Assembly: GCF_036010505.1 (NCBI RefSeq)
Contig: NZ_CP108569.1
Location: forward strand, 744,001-808,000
Direction: 5' to 3'
DNA: 64,000 bases
Origin: Streptomyces sp. NBC_01197
GTDB lineage: Bacteria; Actinomycetota; Actinomycetes; Streptomycetales; Streptomycetaceae
The translations under genes and the position numbers were made by a program. The notes beneath the pieces are model-generated. The model searched no databases, had not been told where the DNA came from, and saw nothing but the letters and a program-made list of their open reading frames with translations. Position 1 is the stretch's first letter. Every line of letters starts with the position of its first letter. Shown piece after piece: positions 34,188-44,400 of this stretch.

Positions 34188-35235
34188 GGCGGGCGCTCCT
34201 CATCTGTGCGGCCTGCTTGCGAAGCACTGAGGCCACCCGCAGTGCCAGGATCCGGTCGACGGCGATGGCGAGAAGCAGCAGAATTCCGTTGATCGCGGTG
34301 ACCCAGACGGAACTGACCCCGAGCGCGGGCAGGACGCTGTTGATGGAGGTCAGCAGCAGAGCGCCGAGTGCGGCGCCGTAGACGCTGCCCGAGCCGCCGG
34401 TAAAGGCGACGCCACCGACCACGACCGCGCTGACGACCGTGAGTTCGTAGCCGTTGCCCGTAGCGGAATCGACGTTGCCGAAGCGGGCCAGGTACAGGGC
34501 CCCGGCCAGTCCCGCCAGCGCACCGCACAGGATGTAGGCCGTCATGATCCGCCGACGGACAGGGATGCCCGCCAGGGAGGCGGCCTCGGGACTGGAGCCG
34601 AGGGCGTACATGTCGCGTCCGCTGCGGTAGCTGCGCAGGTAGTAACCGACGACAAGCAGGACGGCGACAGCGAGCAGGGCCAGATAGGGCACCACCTGGA
34701 TGCCGTTGTGGCCGAAGCCGACGAAGCCGTCGGGCAGGGCGTCGGCGGTGATCTGCCGGGAGCCGACCCAGATCGAGTCGATGCCCCGGACGATGTAGAG
34801 CGTGCCGAGTGTCACGACGAGCGCGGGGACCTTCCCGAAGCTGACCAGGGCACCGTTGAGCAGGCCGAAGAGGGCGCCGAGAGCGACCGCGACGAGCACC
34901 GCCGTGAGCGGACTGCCTCCGCCCTGAAGGTAGTTGCCGGCGGCGAAGGCGCTGATGCCGAGCACGGAGCCGACGGACAGGTCGACGTTGCGGGTGATCA
35001 CCACGACGGCCTGGCCGGTCGCGACCAGTACCAGCATCGTGGCATTGAGCAGCAGGTCCTTGATGCCCTGCGCGGACAGGAACTCGGAGTTCGACAGCTG
35101 GGTGACGAGGAGCATCACCACGAGTACGGCGGCGACGGCCAGTTCGCGGGCCTTGAACACCTTGTCGATCAGTCGCCGTCCCGCTGCGGGGCTGGGCGCG
35201 GTCTCTTCGCGCGTCGGCGAGGCGGTCACGGTCAT
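34180..35235 (-). CDS. rhaP: Rhamnose ABC transporter permease
   Basis: 351 residues from ATG 35235, which overlaps the ATPase stop as ATGA and follows AGGAAGGAA. It is a CUT2 permease with [22 protein letters not shown] and [16 protein letters not shown]. The N-terminal 25 residues are polar and cytoplasmic. It pairs with RhaQ. Confidence 0.92.
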   Translation of the reverse strand: MTVTASPTREETAPSPAAGRRLIDKVFKARELAVAAVLVVMLLVTQLSNSEFLSAQGIKDLLLNATMLVLVATGQAVVVITRNVDLSVGSVLGISAFAAGNYLQGGGSPLTAVLVAVALGALFGLLNGALVSFGKVPALVVTLGTLYIVRGIDSIWVGSRQITADALPDGFVGFGHNGIQVVPYLALLAVAVLLVVGYYLRSYRSGRDMYALGSSPEAASLAGIPVRRRIMTAYILCGALAGLAGALYLARFGNVDSATGNGYELTVVSAVVVGGVAFTGGSGSVYGAALGALLLTSINSVLPALGVSSVWVTAINGILLLLAIAVDRILALRVASVLRKQAAQMRSARHA

Positions 35236-36761
35236 GCCGCGTTCCTTCCTCGGATCACACGGCCGGTGGCCGCCGCCATCACGGTTTCCTCGGTGGCCTC
35301 GGCCCGGGGGATCTCGGCGGCCAGTCGGCCCTCGTACATGACGAGCACACGGTCGGCCATGCCGAGGATTTCCGGCAGGTCGGACGAGATCATCAGTACG
35401 GCCACGCCCCCGGCCGCGAGCGAGGACAGCAGCCGGTGCACCTCGGCCTTGGTGCCGACGTCGATGCCGCGTGTCGGTTCGTCGACGATCAGCACCTGTG
35501 GGGCGGTCGCGAGCCACTTGGCAAGGACCACCTTCTGCTGATTGCCGCCGGAGAGTGTGCCCACGACATCGGCCAGGCGCGCGTACTTGACCTGGAGCTT
35601 CACAGCCCAGTCGACGGCTCGGCTGCGCTCGGCCGTGCGGCTCATCAGGCCGCCGCGCGTGGTGTCGGCGAAGCCGGTGAGCCCGATGTTCCGCTCGATG
35701 GACATGTCCATCACCAGCCCCTGGGCCCTGCGGTCCTCCGGGACGAGAGCGAGGCCCGCGCCCATCGCGAGACTGGGCGCCCCGGGCTTCAACTTCCTGC
35801 CGAGCACCTCCACCTCGCCGCCGTCGAACCGGTCGACGCCGAAGACCGCCCGTGCCACTTCACTGCGTCCCGCACCGACCAGGCCGGCCAGGCCGACGAT
35901 CTCGCCGCGTCGTACCTCGAAGGAGACGTCGGTGAAGACGCCCTCCCGGGTCAGCCGTCGCACGGTGAGTGCCACCTCCCCGACCTCGGTGGCTTGCTTG
36001 GGGTACAGCTCGTCGAGGTCCCGGCCGACCATCCGGCGCACCAAGTCGTCCTCGGTGAGCCCCTCCAGCGGCTCGCTGCTGATCAAGGCGCCGTCGCGCA
36101 GGGTGGTGACCCGCTGGCACAGCTCGAAGATCTCCTCCAGGCGGTGGGAGATGAACAGCACGGCCGCGCCTTGTTCGCGCAGCGTCTTGACCACGCCGAA
36201 GAGACGGGCGACCTCACTGCCGGTGAGTGCTGCGGTCGGCTCGTCCATGATCAGGACACGGGCGTCGAAGGACAGTGCCTTGGCGATCTCGACCAGTTGC
36301 TGATCGGCGATGGACAGGCCGCGAGCCGGCTGGTCGGGGTCGAGGTCCACTCCGAGACGGGCGAACAGATCCGCGGCGGCCTTCTTGACCGCCCGGTGGT
36401 CGACCCGGCCGAGCGAACGGGACGGCTGCCGTCCCACGAAGATGTTCTCGGCGACGGACAGGTCGGGGAAGAGCGTCGGCTCCTGATAGATCACAGCGAC
36501 ACCGGCGTCGCGGGCATCGGCGGGGCCGTGGAACTCGACCGGCTCGTCGTCGAGAAGGACGGTGCCCGTGTCGGGCCGGTGCACGCCGGCGAGTGTCTTG
36601 ATCAGCGTCGACTTGCCCGCGCCGTTCTCGCCAGCCAGGGCATGTGCTTCGCCGGCGTACAGCCGCAGGCTGACTCCACGGAGAGCCCGCACCGCGCCGA
36701 AGGACTTGCTCACCCCCTCCAGCGCGAGCACCGGAGGTGTCTCCGGTTCAGGGTGCGTCAT
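35232..36761 (-). CDS. rhaT: Rhamnose ABC transporter ATP-binding protein (tandem ABC)
   Basis: 509 residues. ATG 36761 is preferred (GGAG 8 nt upstream); ATG 36767 is also in frame. There are two fused ATPase domains. The first has an intact Walker A (GENGAGKST), a signature [13 protein letters not shown] and Walker [11 protein letters not shown]. The second has the usual degenerate P-loop (LVGAGRSE), then [15 protein letters not shown] and [10 protein letters not shown]. This is the RbsA-like sugar architecture. First gene of the rhaTPQSM operon. Confidence 0.94.
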   Translation of the reverse strand: MTHPEPETPPVLALEGVSKSFGAVRALRGVSLRLYAGEAHALAGENGAGKSTLIKTLAGVHRPDTGTVLLDDEPVEFHGPADARDAGVAVIYQEPTLFPDLSVAENIFVGRQPSRSLGRVDHRAVKKAAADLFARLGVDLDPDQPARGLSIADQQLVEIAKALSFDARVLIMDEPTAALTGSEVARLFGVVKTLREQGAAVLFISHRLEEIFELCQRVTTLRDGALISSEPLEGLTEDDLVRRMVGRDLDELYPKQATEVGEVALTVRRLTREGVFTDVSFEVRRGEIVGLAGLVGAGRSEVARAVFGVDRFDGGEVEVLGRKLKPGAPSLAMGAGLALVPEDRRAQGLVMDMSIERNIGLTGFADTTRGGLMSRTAERSRAVDWAVKLQVKYARLADVVGTLSGGNQQKVVLAKWLATAPQVLIVDEPTRGIDVGTKAEVHRLLSSLAAGGVAVLMISSDLPEILGMADRVLVMYEGRLAAEIPRAEATEETVMAAATGRVIRGRNAA

Positions 36762-36844
36762 TTGCATGGCTCCATAGGTGTGCCGAAGGGGTGCCCGACA
36801 GGAGAAGTCCGGGGGCGTGGCCGGTGTACTCCGGCCGCCATATG

Positions 36845-36899
36845 TGAATTGATTCAACGAGCTGCCCGGAAGCTAGCCCCATCCGCCGTTACAGGTCAA
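36845..36899 (-). promoter_or_regulatory. Promoter and operator of the rhaTPQSM operon
   Basis: Minus strand: -35 TTGACC (36894-36899), 18-bp spacer, -10 TAGCTT (36870-36875), then TGAATTGATTCA (36845-36856) about 13 bp downstream. Confidence 0.65.
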
Positions 36900-37049
36900 G
36901 AGGTTGAAGCGGAATCCGGTCGGCGACACCGGTCCAGGAAGTTCCGTCACCCATGACAACTGCCTTGAAGTGCTAGGACGTTGAGCGCGAAGCCCCGTGG
37001 CGCGAATGGAGCACGATTACATAACGCGCCCGAAGCGTCCCGCCGACCC

Positions 37050-37101
37050 TTGACGTCGCTACAGCCCGTGGCTACCTTCAGAGCGGGAGTGAATCGATTC
37101 A
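37050..37101 (+). promoter_or_regulatory. Promoter and operator of the rhaI operon
   Basis: -35 TTGACG (37050-37055), 17-bp spacer, -10 TACCTT (37073-37078), then the perfect palindrome TGAATCGATTCA (37090-37101). It is divergent from the rhaT promoter with equivalent geometry. Confidence 0.68.
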
Positions 37102-37165
37102 TCCTTTACGGAGCTTTTCCCAGTCAGCCCTCCTCCGCGGGCTGCACACGCGACTTGAGGTTGAC

Positions 37166-38332
37166 ATGCCTGACATCGACGCGGTGAAGGCCGCACTCAC
37201 CGAGCAGCGGATCGAGACGCCGTCCTGGGGCTACGGCAACTCCGGCACCCGATTCAAGGTATTCGCTCAGGACGGCGTGCCCCGCACACCGTTCGAGAAG
37301 TTGGACGACGCCGCGCGCGTGCACGAGTTCACCGGCGTCGCGCCCAAGGTCTCGTTGCACATTCCCTGGGACAAGGTCGAGGACTACGCGGCTCTGGCCA
37401 CGCACGCCAAGGAGCGCGGCCTGGAACTGGGAGCCGTCAACTCCAACACCTTCCAGGATGACGACTACAAGCTCGGCAGCGTCTGTCATCCGGACCCCAG
37501 GGTGCGGCGCAAGGCCGTCGAGCACCTGCTGGAGTGCGTCGACATCATGGACGCGACCGGGTCGAAAGATCTGAAACTCTGGTTCGCCGACGGCACCAAC
37601 TATCCCGGTCAGGACGACATCGTGGCCCGTCAGGACCGCCTGGCGGAGTCCCTCGCCACGGTGTACCAGCGGCTGGGCGACGACCAGCGGATGCTGCTGG
37701 AGTACAAGTTCTTCGAGCCGGCCTTCTACACCACTGACGTCCCGGACTGGGGCACCTCGTACGTCCAGTGTCTGAAGCTGGGCGACAAGGCGCAGGTCGT
37801 CGTGGACACCGGTCATCATGCCCCGGGCACGAACATCGAGTTCATCGTCGCCCTCCTGCTGCGGGAGGGGAAGCTCGGCGGCTTCGACTTCAACTCGCGC
37901 TTCTACGCGGACGACGACCTGATGGTGGGCTCCGCGGACCCCTTCCAGCTTTTCCGGATCCTGCACGAGGTAGCCAAGAACGGCGGCTTCGAGAAGGAGA
38001 CGAACGTGGCGTTCATGCTCGACCAGTGCCACAACATCGAGGCGAAGATCCCGGCGGTCATCCGCTCGGTGATGAACGTCCAGGAAGCCACCGCCAAGGC
38101 ACTGCTGGTCGACCGCGATGCGCTCGCCGCGGCCCAGCGCACCGGTGATGTGCTCACTTCGAACGCCGTCCTGATGGACGCGTACAACACCGACGTGCGT
38201 CCCCTGCTCCGTGATCTGCGCGAGGAGCAGGGCCTGCGTCCGGACCCCGTCGCCGCCTACCGGGCCTCCGGCTGGCAGGAGCGGATCGCGGCCGAGCGTG
38301 TGGGCGGCGAACAGGCCGGCTGGGGAGCCTGA
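37166..38332 (+). CDS. rhaI: L-rhamnose isomerase
   Basis: 388 residues. ATG 37166 is preceded by TGAGG. The sequence is of the Pseudomonas-type RhaI family (TIM barrel, two metal ions): SLHIPWDKVEDY, GAVNSNTFQDDDYKLGSVCHPDP, LEYKFFEPAFY, VVVDTGHHAPGTNIEFIVALL and GFDFNSRFYADDDL carry metal-ligand Glu, Asp and His positions. It converts L-rhamnose to L-rhamnulose. First gene of the catabolic arm, followed 58 bp later by rhaD. Confidence 0.95.
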   Translation: MPDIDAVKAALTEQRIETPSWGYGNSGTRFKVFAQDGVPRTPFEKLDDAARVHEFTGVAPKVSLHIPWDKVEDYAALATHAKERGLELGAVNSNTFQDDDYKLGSVCHPDPRVRRKAVEHLLECVDIMDATGSKDLKLWFADGTNYPGQDDIVARQDRLAESLATVYQRLGDDQRMLLEYKFFEPAFYTTDVPDWGTSYVQCLKLGDKAQVVVDTGHHAPGTNIEFIVALLLREGKLGGFDFNSRFYADDDLMVGSADPFQLFRILHEVAKNGGFEKETNVAFMLDQCHNIEAKIPAVIRSVMNVQEATAKALLVDRDALAAAQRTGDVLTSNAVLMDAYNTDVRPLLRDLREEQGLRPDPVAAYRASGWQERIAAERVGGEQAGWGA

Positions 38333-38390
38333 CTCCCCGACGCTCACCTTCCGATCAGCACAACCGCCCCTCAGCCGAAGGAACACCGAC

Positions 38391-40433
38391 ATGGCCACCG
38401 CCCATCCCGAAGTCTCCACGCTCCTGGAGCGCTCCAACCGCCTCGGATCCGATGCCCGTAACACCAACTACGCCGGCGGCAATACGTCTGCGAAGGGCTC
38501 CGGAACCGACCCCGTGACCGGCGGACCTGCCGAGCTGATGTGGGTGAAGGGGTCCGGCGGTGACCTCGGGACGCTCACCGAGGCCGGGCTCGCCGTGCTG
38601 CGGCTGGACCGGCTGCGGGCACTCGTCGACGTGTATCCCGGCGTCGAGCGCGAGGACGAGATGGTCGCCGCTTTCGACTACTGTCTGCACGGCAAGGGCG
38701 GTGCCGCGCCCTCCATCGACACGGCGATGCACGCACTGGTCGACGCCCCGCACGTGGACCACCTGCACCCCGACTCGGGGATCGCGCTCGCCTGCGCCGC
38801 CGACGGGGAGAAGCTGACCGAGGACTGTTTCGGCAGCAGCGTGGTGTGGGTTCCGTGGCGGCGGCCCGGATTCCAGCTCGGTCTCGACATCGCCGCGATC
38901 AAGGAGGCCAACCCGCAGGCCATCGGGTGCGTCCTGGGAGGCCACGGGATCACCGCCTGGGGCGACACCGGCCAGGAGTGCGAGCGCAACTCGCTGCACA
39001 TCATCCGCACGGCCCAGGCCTTCCTCACCGAGTGCGGCAGGCCCGAGCCGTTCGGTCCGGTGATCGAGGGGTACGGTGCGCTGCCCGAGGCCGAGCGGCA
39101 GGAGCGGGCCGCGGCTCTCGCACCGTACGTCCGGGCGATCGCCTCCCAGGACCGGCCGCAGGTGGGGCACTTCACCAGCTCGGACACAGTCCTGGACTTC
39201 CTGGCCCGCACCGAGCACCCGCGGCTCGCCGCACTCGGCACCTCCTGCCCCGACCACTTCCTGCGCACCAAGGTCCGGCCGCTTGTCCTCGACCTGCCGC
39301 CGGCGGCCCCGGTGGAGGAGGCTGTGGCCAGGCTGAAGGAACTGCACACCGCCTACCGCGAGGAGTACGCCGCTTACTACCAGCGGCATGCCGGGGCCGG
39401 CACACCCGCCATGCGCGGCGCCGACCCGGCGATCGTGCTCGTGCCCGGCGTGGGCATGTTCTCCTTCGGCAAGGACAAGCAGACCGCCCGGGTGGCCGGC
39501 GAGTTCTACATCAACGCCATCAACGTCATGCGTGGCGCGGAGGCGGTGTCGGCGTACGCGCCGATCGAGGAGTCGGAGAAGTTCCGCATCGAGTACTGGG
39601 CGCTGGAGGAGGCCAAGCTCCAGCGGATGCCCAAGCCGAAGCCGCTGGCGACGCGGGTGGCCCTGGTGACCGGCGCGGGCAGCGGAATCGGAAAGGCCAT
39701 CGCCCGGCGCCTGGCCGCTGAGGGTGCGTGCGTCGTCGTCGCCGACCTGAACACCGAGAACGCCGCCGCCGTGGCCGAGGAGCTCGGCGGGTCCGACAAG
39801 GCCGTCGCTGTCACGGTCGACGTGACGTCCGAGGAACAGATCGCGGAGGCATTCAGGGCCGCCGTGCTCGCCTTCGGCGGCGTCGACCTCGTCGTCAACA
39901 ACGCCGGCATCTCCATCTCCAAGCCGCTGCTGGAGACCTCCGCCGAGGACTGGGATCTCCAGCACGACATCATGGCCCGCGGTTCCTTCCTCGTCTCGCG
40001 CGAGGCGGCGCGGGTGATGACCGCGCAGGGGCTGGGCGGCGACATCGTCTACATCACCTCGAAGAACGCCGTCTTCGCCGGCCCGAACAACATCGCCTAC
40101 TCCGCCACCAAGGCGGACCAGGCCCATCAAGTGCGGCTGCTGGCAGCCGAGTTGGGTACACACGGAATCCGGGTCAACGGGGTCAACCCGGACGGAGTGG
40201 TACGCGGCTCGGGAATCTTCGCAGGCGGCTGGGGCGCCCAGCGCGCCGCCACGTACGGCGTCGACGAGGAGAAGCTCGGCGAGTTCTACGCCCAGCGGAC
40301 CCTGCTCAAGCGGGAGGTGCTGCCGGAGCACGTCGCCAACGCAGTATTCGCGCTGACCGGCGGAGATCTGACCCACACCACGGGCCTGCACGTCCCGGTC
40401 GACGCCGGTGTCGCGGCTGCCTTCCTCCGCTGA
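38391..40433 (+). CDS. rhaD: Bifunctional rhamnulose-1-phosphate aldolase / lactaldehyde dehydrogenase
   Basis: 680 residues from ATG 38391 (GAAGGAAC upstream). The N-terminal class II aldolase/adducin domain (about 1-390) has RNTNYAGGNTSAKG and the zinc histidines in VDHLHPDSG. A C-terminal SDR domain (about 420-680) has VTGAGSGIGKA, NNAG and YSATK. The fusion cleaves rhamnulose-1-phosphate to dihydroxyacetone phosphate and L-lactaldehyde and oxidises the latter to L-lactate. That explains the lutABC genes downstream. It is followed by a strong hairpin. Confidence 0.94.
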   Translation: MATAHPEVSTLLERSNRLGSDARNTNYAGGNTSAKGSGTDPVTGGPAELMWVKGSGGDLGTLTEAGLAVLRLDRLRALVDVYPGVEREDEMVAAFDYCLHGKGGAAPSIDTAMHALVDAPHVDHLHPDSGIALACAADGEKLTEDCFGSSVVWVPWRRPGFQLGLDIAAIKEANPQAIGCVLGGHGITAWGDTGQECERNSLHIIRTAQAFLTECGRPEPFGPVIEGYGALPEAERQERAAALAPYVRAIASQDRPQVGHFTSSDTVLDFLARTEHPRLAALGTSCPDHFLRTKVRPLVLDLPPAAPVEEAVARLKELHTAYREEYAAYYQRHAGAGTPAMRGADPAIVLVPGVGMFSFGKDKQTARVAGEFYINAINVMRGAEAVSAYAPIEESEKFRIEYWALEEAKLQRMPKPKPLATRVALVTGAGSGIGKAIARRLAAEGACVVVADLNTENAAAVAEELGGSDKAVAVTVDVTSEEQIAEAFRAAVLAFGGVDLVVNNAGISISKPLLETSAEDWDLQHDIMARGSFLVSREAARVMTAQGLGGDIVYITSKNAVFAGPNNIAYSATKADQAHQVRLLAAELGTHGIRVNGVNPDGVVRGSGIFAGGWGAQRAATYGVDEEKLGEFYAQRTLLKREVLPEHVANAVFALTGGDLTHTTGLHVPVDAGVAAAFLR

Positions 40434-40495
40434 CGCCCCCCGGCGGGACGTCTGCTCGTTATCGTCCCTCCGGGCGGGGCGACGCCCTCGCAACG

Positions 40496-40533
40496 CCCCT
40501 GGGGCCGGCTGCCACGGGCGTCGGCCCCAGGGG
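40496..40533 (+). terminator. Hairpin between rhaD and rhaB
   Basis: A perfect 12-bp stem, CCCCTGGGGCCG (40496-40507) with CGGCCCCAGGGG (40522-40533), and a 14-nt loop. It splits the rha catabolic genes. No operator or clear promoter is visible in the rest of 40434-40730, so it may attenuate rather than fully stop transcription. Confidence 0.65.
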
Positions 40534-40730
40534 TGCGACTGCGCAGGACCGCGGCGAGCGTGGCCCGTACGAGAGCAATGCCAGGCCACCTCGCGGTGGC
40601 GTGCCGCTCCGGCCCGGCCATTCATCCCTCTGCTGACCCGAGGCATCCACATCCGGCCAACGACGATCACACGTCTCGCTCCCTCTCCCTCGTTCCGACC
40701 TCACCACCGCATCCGCGCAGGAGCCACCAC

Positions 40731-42236
40731 ATGTCCATCGGCACACCCGGCTTTGCGCCCCCCGCCTGCTTCGCTGCGGCCGATCTGGGCGCTACCAGCG
40801 GGCGCGTCATCCTCGGTGATCTCTCACCGGGCCGCCTCGAACTCACCGAGCTGAACCGATTCGAGAACACACCGGTACGGCTCCCCGACGGGTTGCACTG
40901 GGACGCACTCGCCCTCTATCAGGGCGTGGTCGACGGGCTGCGCGCAGCCTCCCGCGCCACTGACGGATGCCTGACCTCGATCGGTGTGGACAGCTGGGCC
41001 GTGGACTACGGACTTCTCGCTGCCGACGGTGGCCTGTTGGGCCCCCCTTTCCACTACCGGGACAGCCGTACGGACACCGCAGCCGAGAGTGTCTGGTCCA
41101 AGATCGGGCCGGAGGAGCTGTACCGGATCACCGGGCTGCAGCATCTGCCCTTCAACACCGTCTTCCAGCTCGCCTCTGCCGCAGGCAGGCCCCAGCTCCA
41201 CGCCGCACGCACCCTGCTGCTCATCCCTGACCTGCTGACGCACTGGCTTACCGGGTCCATGGGCACCGAGGAGACCAACGCCTCCACCACCGGACTCTTC
41301 GACGTTCACACCGGGACCTGGTCGGGCGACGTACTCAACGCCCTGTCTCTGGACCCCTCACTGCTGCCGCCGCTGCGCTCCCCCGGTGATCCGGCCGGAA
41401 CCCTGCTGCCCCACGTGGCCGAGTACACCGGTCTGGACCCCGCCACCCCCGTGACGACGGTCGCTTCCCACGACACGGCGTCCGCGGTGGCCGCGGTCCC
41501 CGCCACCGAGCCCCACTTCGCATACATCTCCTGCGGCACCTGGTCGCTGGCCGGGCTCGAACTGGAAACACCCGTAGTCAACGAGGCGTCCCGCGAGGCG
41601 AACTTCACCAACGAGCGCGGCATCGACGGGACCATCCGTTACCTGCGCAACGTCATGGGAATGTGGCTGTTGGAGGAGTGCCGGCGCACCTGGGCGGCCC
41701 ATGGCCGGCCGACGCACCTCCCGGCGCTGCTCGCCGACGCCGCCCGGGCCCAGCCGTTCGCCTGCATCATCGACCCCGACGCGCCGGAGTTCCTGCCGCC
41801 CGGTGACATGCCGGAACGGATCGCGGCATACTGCCGCCGCACAGGACAGCCCGTCCCCCGGGGTGAGGGCCCCATGGTCCGCTGCATCCTGGAAAGCCTG
41901 GCGCTGGCTCACCGGCGCACCCTGCGCCAAGCCGCGGAGCTCGCCAACCGCGACATCAGTCAGATCCACCTGGTCGGCGGTGGCTCCCGCAACGAACTGC
42001 TGTGCCAGTTCACCGCAGACGCCACCGGGTTGCCCGTGATCGCCGGTCCCACTGAGGCCACCGCACTGGGCAACATCCTCGTCCAGGCCCGCGCCGCACA
42101 CCGTGTCGGCGACCTGCACGACATGCGTCAACTCGTCGCCCGCACACAGGAGCTGCGCCACTACACGCCCCGCGGGAAACAGGCGGCCTGGAACGCGGCA
42201 GAAGCTCGTATCGCCCAGCCGGGAAAGGAGCTGTGA
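40731..42236 (+). CDS. rhaB: Rhamnulokinase
   Basis: 501 residues, ATG 40731 after CAGGAG. An FGGY-type sugar kinase: AADLGATSGRVIL at the N-terminus, VDSWAVDYGLL, SHDTASAVAAVPA, and GGGSRNELLCQFTADATGLPV with GPTEATALGN near the C-terminus. It phosphorylates L-rhamnulose to L-rhamnulose-1-phosphate in the cytoplasm. Its stop overlaps the lutA start (TGATG). Confidence 0.95.
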   Translation: MSIGTPGFAPPACFAAADLGATSGRVILGDLSPGRLELTELNRFENTPVRLPDGLHWDALALYQGVVDGLRAASRATDGCLTSIGVDSWAVDYGLLAADGGLLGPPFHYRDSRTDTAAESVWSKIGPEELYRITGLQHLPFNTVFQLASAAGRPQLHAARTLLLIPDLLTHWLTGSMGTEETNASTTGLFDVHTGTWSGDVLNALSLDPSLLPPLRSPGDPAGTLLPHVAEYTGLDPATPVTTVASHDTASAVAAVPATEPHFAYISCGTWSLAGLELETPVVNEASREANFTNERGIDGTIRYLRNVMGMWLLEECRRTWAAHGRPTHLPALLADAARAQPFACIIDPDAPEFLPPGDMPERIAAYCRRTGQPVPRGEGPMVRCILESLALAHRRTLRQAAELANRDISQIHLVGGGSRNELLCQFTADATGLPVIAGPTEATALGNILVQARAAHRVGDLHDMRQLVARTQELRHYTPRGKQAAWNAAEARIAQPGKEL

Positions 42237-42979
42237 TGCGTGTAGCCCTGTTCGCCACGTGCGTCAATGACGCGATCTACCCGTCCACGGCCATCGCCAC
42301 GGTGAAAGTACTCGAACGACTGGGAGTGAGCGTGGACTTCCCCGCTGCCCAGACGTGCTGCGGACAACCGCAATTCAATACGGGCTACCGCCGCGAAACT
42401 GAGCCCCTGGTGCGCCGCATGGGCCGGGCCTTTGAGGGATACGACTACATCGTGACCCCCTCAGGGTCCTGTGTGGCAATGGTCCGGGACAATTATCCTC
42501 GCGTCGCGCGCAGGAGCGGAAACGAGGAACTGACCCGGGCCGCACGGTCGCTGGTTCCGAGAACGTACGAGCTGACCGAATTCCTGGTGGACGTACTGGG
42601 TGTGACAGACACCGGCGCCTACTACCCGCACAAGGTGACCTACCACCCGTCCTGTCACGGCCTGCGCATGCTGGCCCTGGGTGACAGGCCCTACCGGTTG
42701 CTGCGCAACGTCGAGGGGCTGGAGCTCGTGGAGCTGCCCGCGGCCGACGAATGCTGTGGCTTTGGCGGCACCTTTGCCGTGAAGAATCCCGATGTCTCCG
42801 CGGCAATGGGCGCGGACAAGGTACGCAATGCCCGGTCCACCGCCGCAGACGTGCTGTGCGGCGCCGACAATTCCTGTCTGATGCACATCGGCGGCATCCT
42901 CCGCCGCCAGGACGCTCCGCAGCGTGCCATTCATATCGCGGAGATCCTTGCCAGCACGGAAGAGGAGCCGCTGGTATGA
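42236..42979 (+). CDS. lutA: Lactate-utilisation protein A, (Fe-S)-binding
   Basis: 247 residues from ATG 42236, with AAAGGAG upstream; a GTG one codon earlier is the alternative start. Two cysteine-rich CCG motifs are visible: CCGQPQFNTGYRRE and CHGLRML with CCGFGGTFAVK. It is part of the LutABC complex that oxidises L-lactate to pyruvate. Being coupled to rhaB, it should dispose of the lactate produced by RhaD. Confidence 0.94.
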   Translation: MRVALFATCVNDAIYPSTAIATVKVLERLGVSVDFPAAQTCCGQPQFNTGYRRETEPLVRRMGRAFEGYDYIVTPSGSCVAMVRDNYPRVARRSGNEELTRAARSLVPRTYELTEFLVDVLGVTDTGAYYPHKVTYHPSCHGLRMLALGDRPYRLLRNVEGLELVELPAADECCGFGGTFAVKNPDVSAAMGADKVRNARSTAADVLCGADNSCLMHIGGILRRQDAPQRAIHIAEILASTEEEPLV

Positions 42980-44400
42980 GTGGAACATTCATCGGTATGC
43001 CGACCTTCCCGCAGGCCGCCCGCGGGGCGGTCCACGATGTGACGCTGCGCGCCAATCTGCGCCATGCCACTCACACCATTCGTGCCAAGCGGGAGAAGGC
43101 AGTGTCGGAGCTCTCCGACTGGGCGGCCCTGCGCGAGGCCGGCAAGCGCATCAAAGACCACACACTCCGGCATCTCGACCGCTATCTCGTGCAGGTGGAG
43201 GAGACGGTCACGGCGGCGGGTGGCATCGTCCACTGGGCCGCCGACGCGGACGAGGCCAACCGCATCGTGACGCGGCTGGTGAAGGAGACCGGCGAGTCGG
43301 AGGTCGTCAAGGTCAAGTCGATGGCCACGCAGGAGATCGGCCTCAACGAGGCCCTCGAAGCGGAGGGTATCGCCGCCTACGAGACCGATCTCGCCGAATT
43401 GATCGTGCAGTTGGGCAAGGACCGGCCGTCGCACATCCTGGTGCCGGCGATCCACCGCAACCGCGCCGAGATCCGGGACATCTTCCGTGCCGAGATGGGC
43501 GAGTGGGGCCGGCCGGCGCCCGACGGACTGACCGACACGCCAGCCGAGCTCGCGGAGGCGGCGCGGCTGCACCTGCGGGAGAAGTTTCTGCGCGCCAAGG
43601 TCGGCATCTCGGGTGCCAACTTCGTGGTCGCAGAGACCGGCACACTGGTGGTGGTGGAGTCCGAGGGCAACGGGCGGATGTGCCTCACCCTGCCCGAGAC
43701 CCTGATCTCGGTCGTGGGCATCGAGAAGATCGTGCCGGCCTGGCAGGACCTGGAGGTCTTCCTGCAGACCCTCCCCCGCTCCTCGACCGCCGAGCGCATG
43801 AATCCGTACACCTCCACCTGGACCGGCACCACCGACGAGGACGGCCCGCGCGCCTTCCACCTCGTCCTGCTGGACAACGGCCGCACCGACACCCTCGCCG
43901 ACGAGGTCGGCCGCCAGGCACTGCGCTGCATCCGCTGCTCGGCCTGCCTGAACGTCTGCCCGGTGTACGAGCGGGCCGGCGGCCACGCCTACGGGTCGGT
44001 GTACCCGGGCCCGATCGGCGCCATCCTGACTCCGCAACTGCGGGGCACTACAAGCGAGATCGACGCCTCTCTGCCCTATGCGTCGTCCCTCTGCGGAGCC
44101 TGTTACGAGGTGTGCCCGGTCGCCATCGACATCCCGGAGGTGCTGGTCCATCTGCGGGAACGAGTAGCCGATGAGGGCGGTCGGGGACACCGCCTGGAAA
44201 AGGCTGCGATCAGAGCAGCCGGATGGGTCCTCAACCATCCGGGCGCACTCGCCGCCGGCGAGCGCGTCGCCGCGAAGACACGCAGGTTTCACCCCAAGAA
44301 GCTACCCGGGCCAGGTGCCGGTCAGTGGACGAACAGCCGTGACCTGCCGCCCATGCCGGCCGAACCGTTCCGCGACTGGTGGAGAAAGAACCGCCCATGA
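42976..44400 (+). CDS. lutB: Lactate-utilisation iron-sulfur protein B
   Basis: 474 residues, ATG overlapping the lutA stop (ATGA). An N-terminal LUD domain has SGANFVVAETGTLVVVESEGN. Two 4Fe-4S sites follow: CIRCSACLNVCPVY and CGACYEVCPVAIDIP. The C-terminal tail (FRDWWRKNR) is typical of the family. It is the electron-carrying subunit of LutABC. Confidence 0.95.
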   Translation: MSGTFIGMPTFPQAARGAVHDVTLRANLRHATHTIRAKREKAVSELSDWAALREAGKRIKDHTLRHLDRYLVQVEETVTAAGGIVHWAADADEANRIVTRLVKETGESEVVKVKSMATQEIGLNEALEAEGIAAYETDLAELIVQLGKDRPSHILVPAIHRNRAEIRDIFRAEMGEWGRPAPDGLTDTPAELAEAARLHLREKFLRAKVGISGANFVVAETGTLVVVESEGNGRMCLTLPETLISVVGIEKIVPAWQDLEVFLQTLPRSSTAERMNPYTSTWTGTTDEDGPRAFHLVLLDNGRTDTLADEVGRQALRCIRCSACLNVCPVYERAGGHAYGSVYPGPIGAILTPQLRGTTSEIDASLPYASSLCGACYEVCPVAIDIPEVLVHLRERVADEGGRGHRLEKAAIRAAGWVLNHPGALAAGERVAAKTRRFHPKKLPGPGAGQWTNSRDLPPMPAEPFRDWWRKNRP

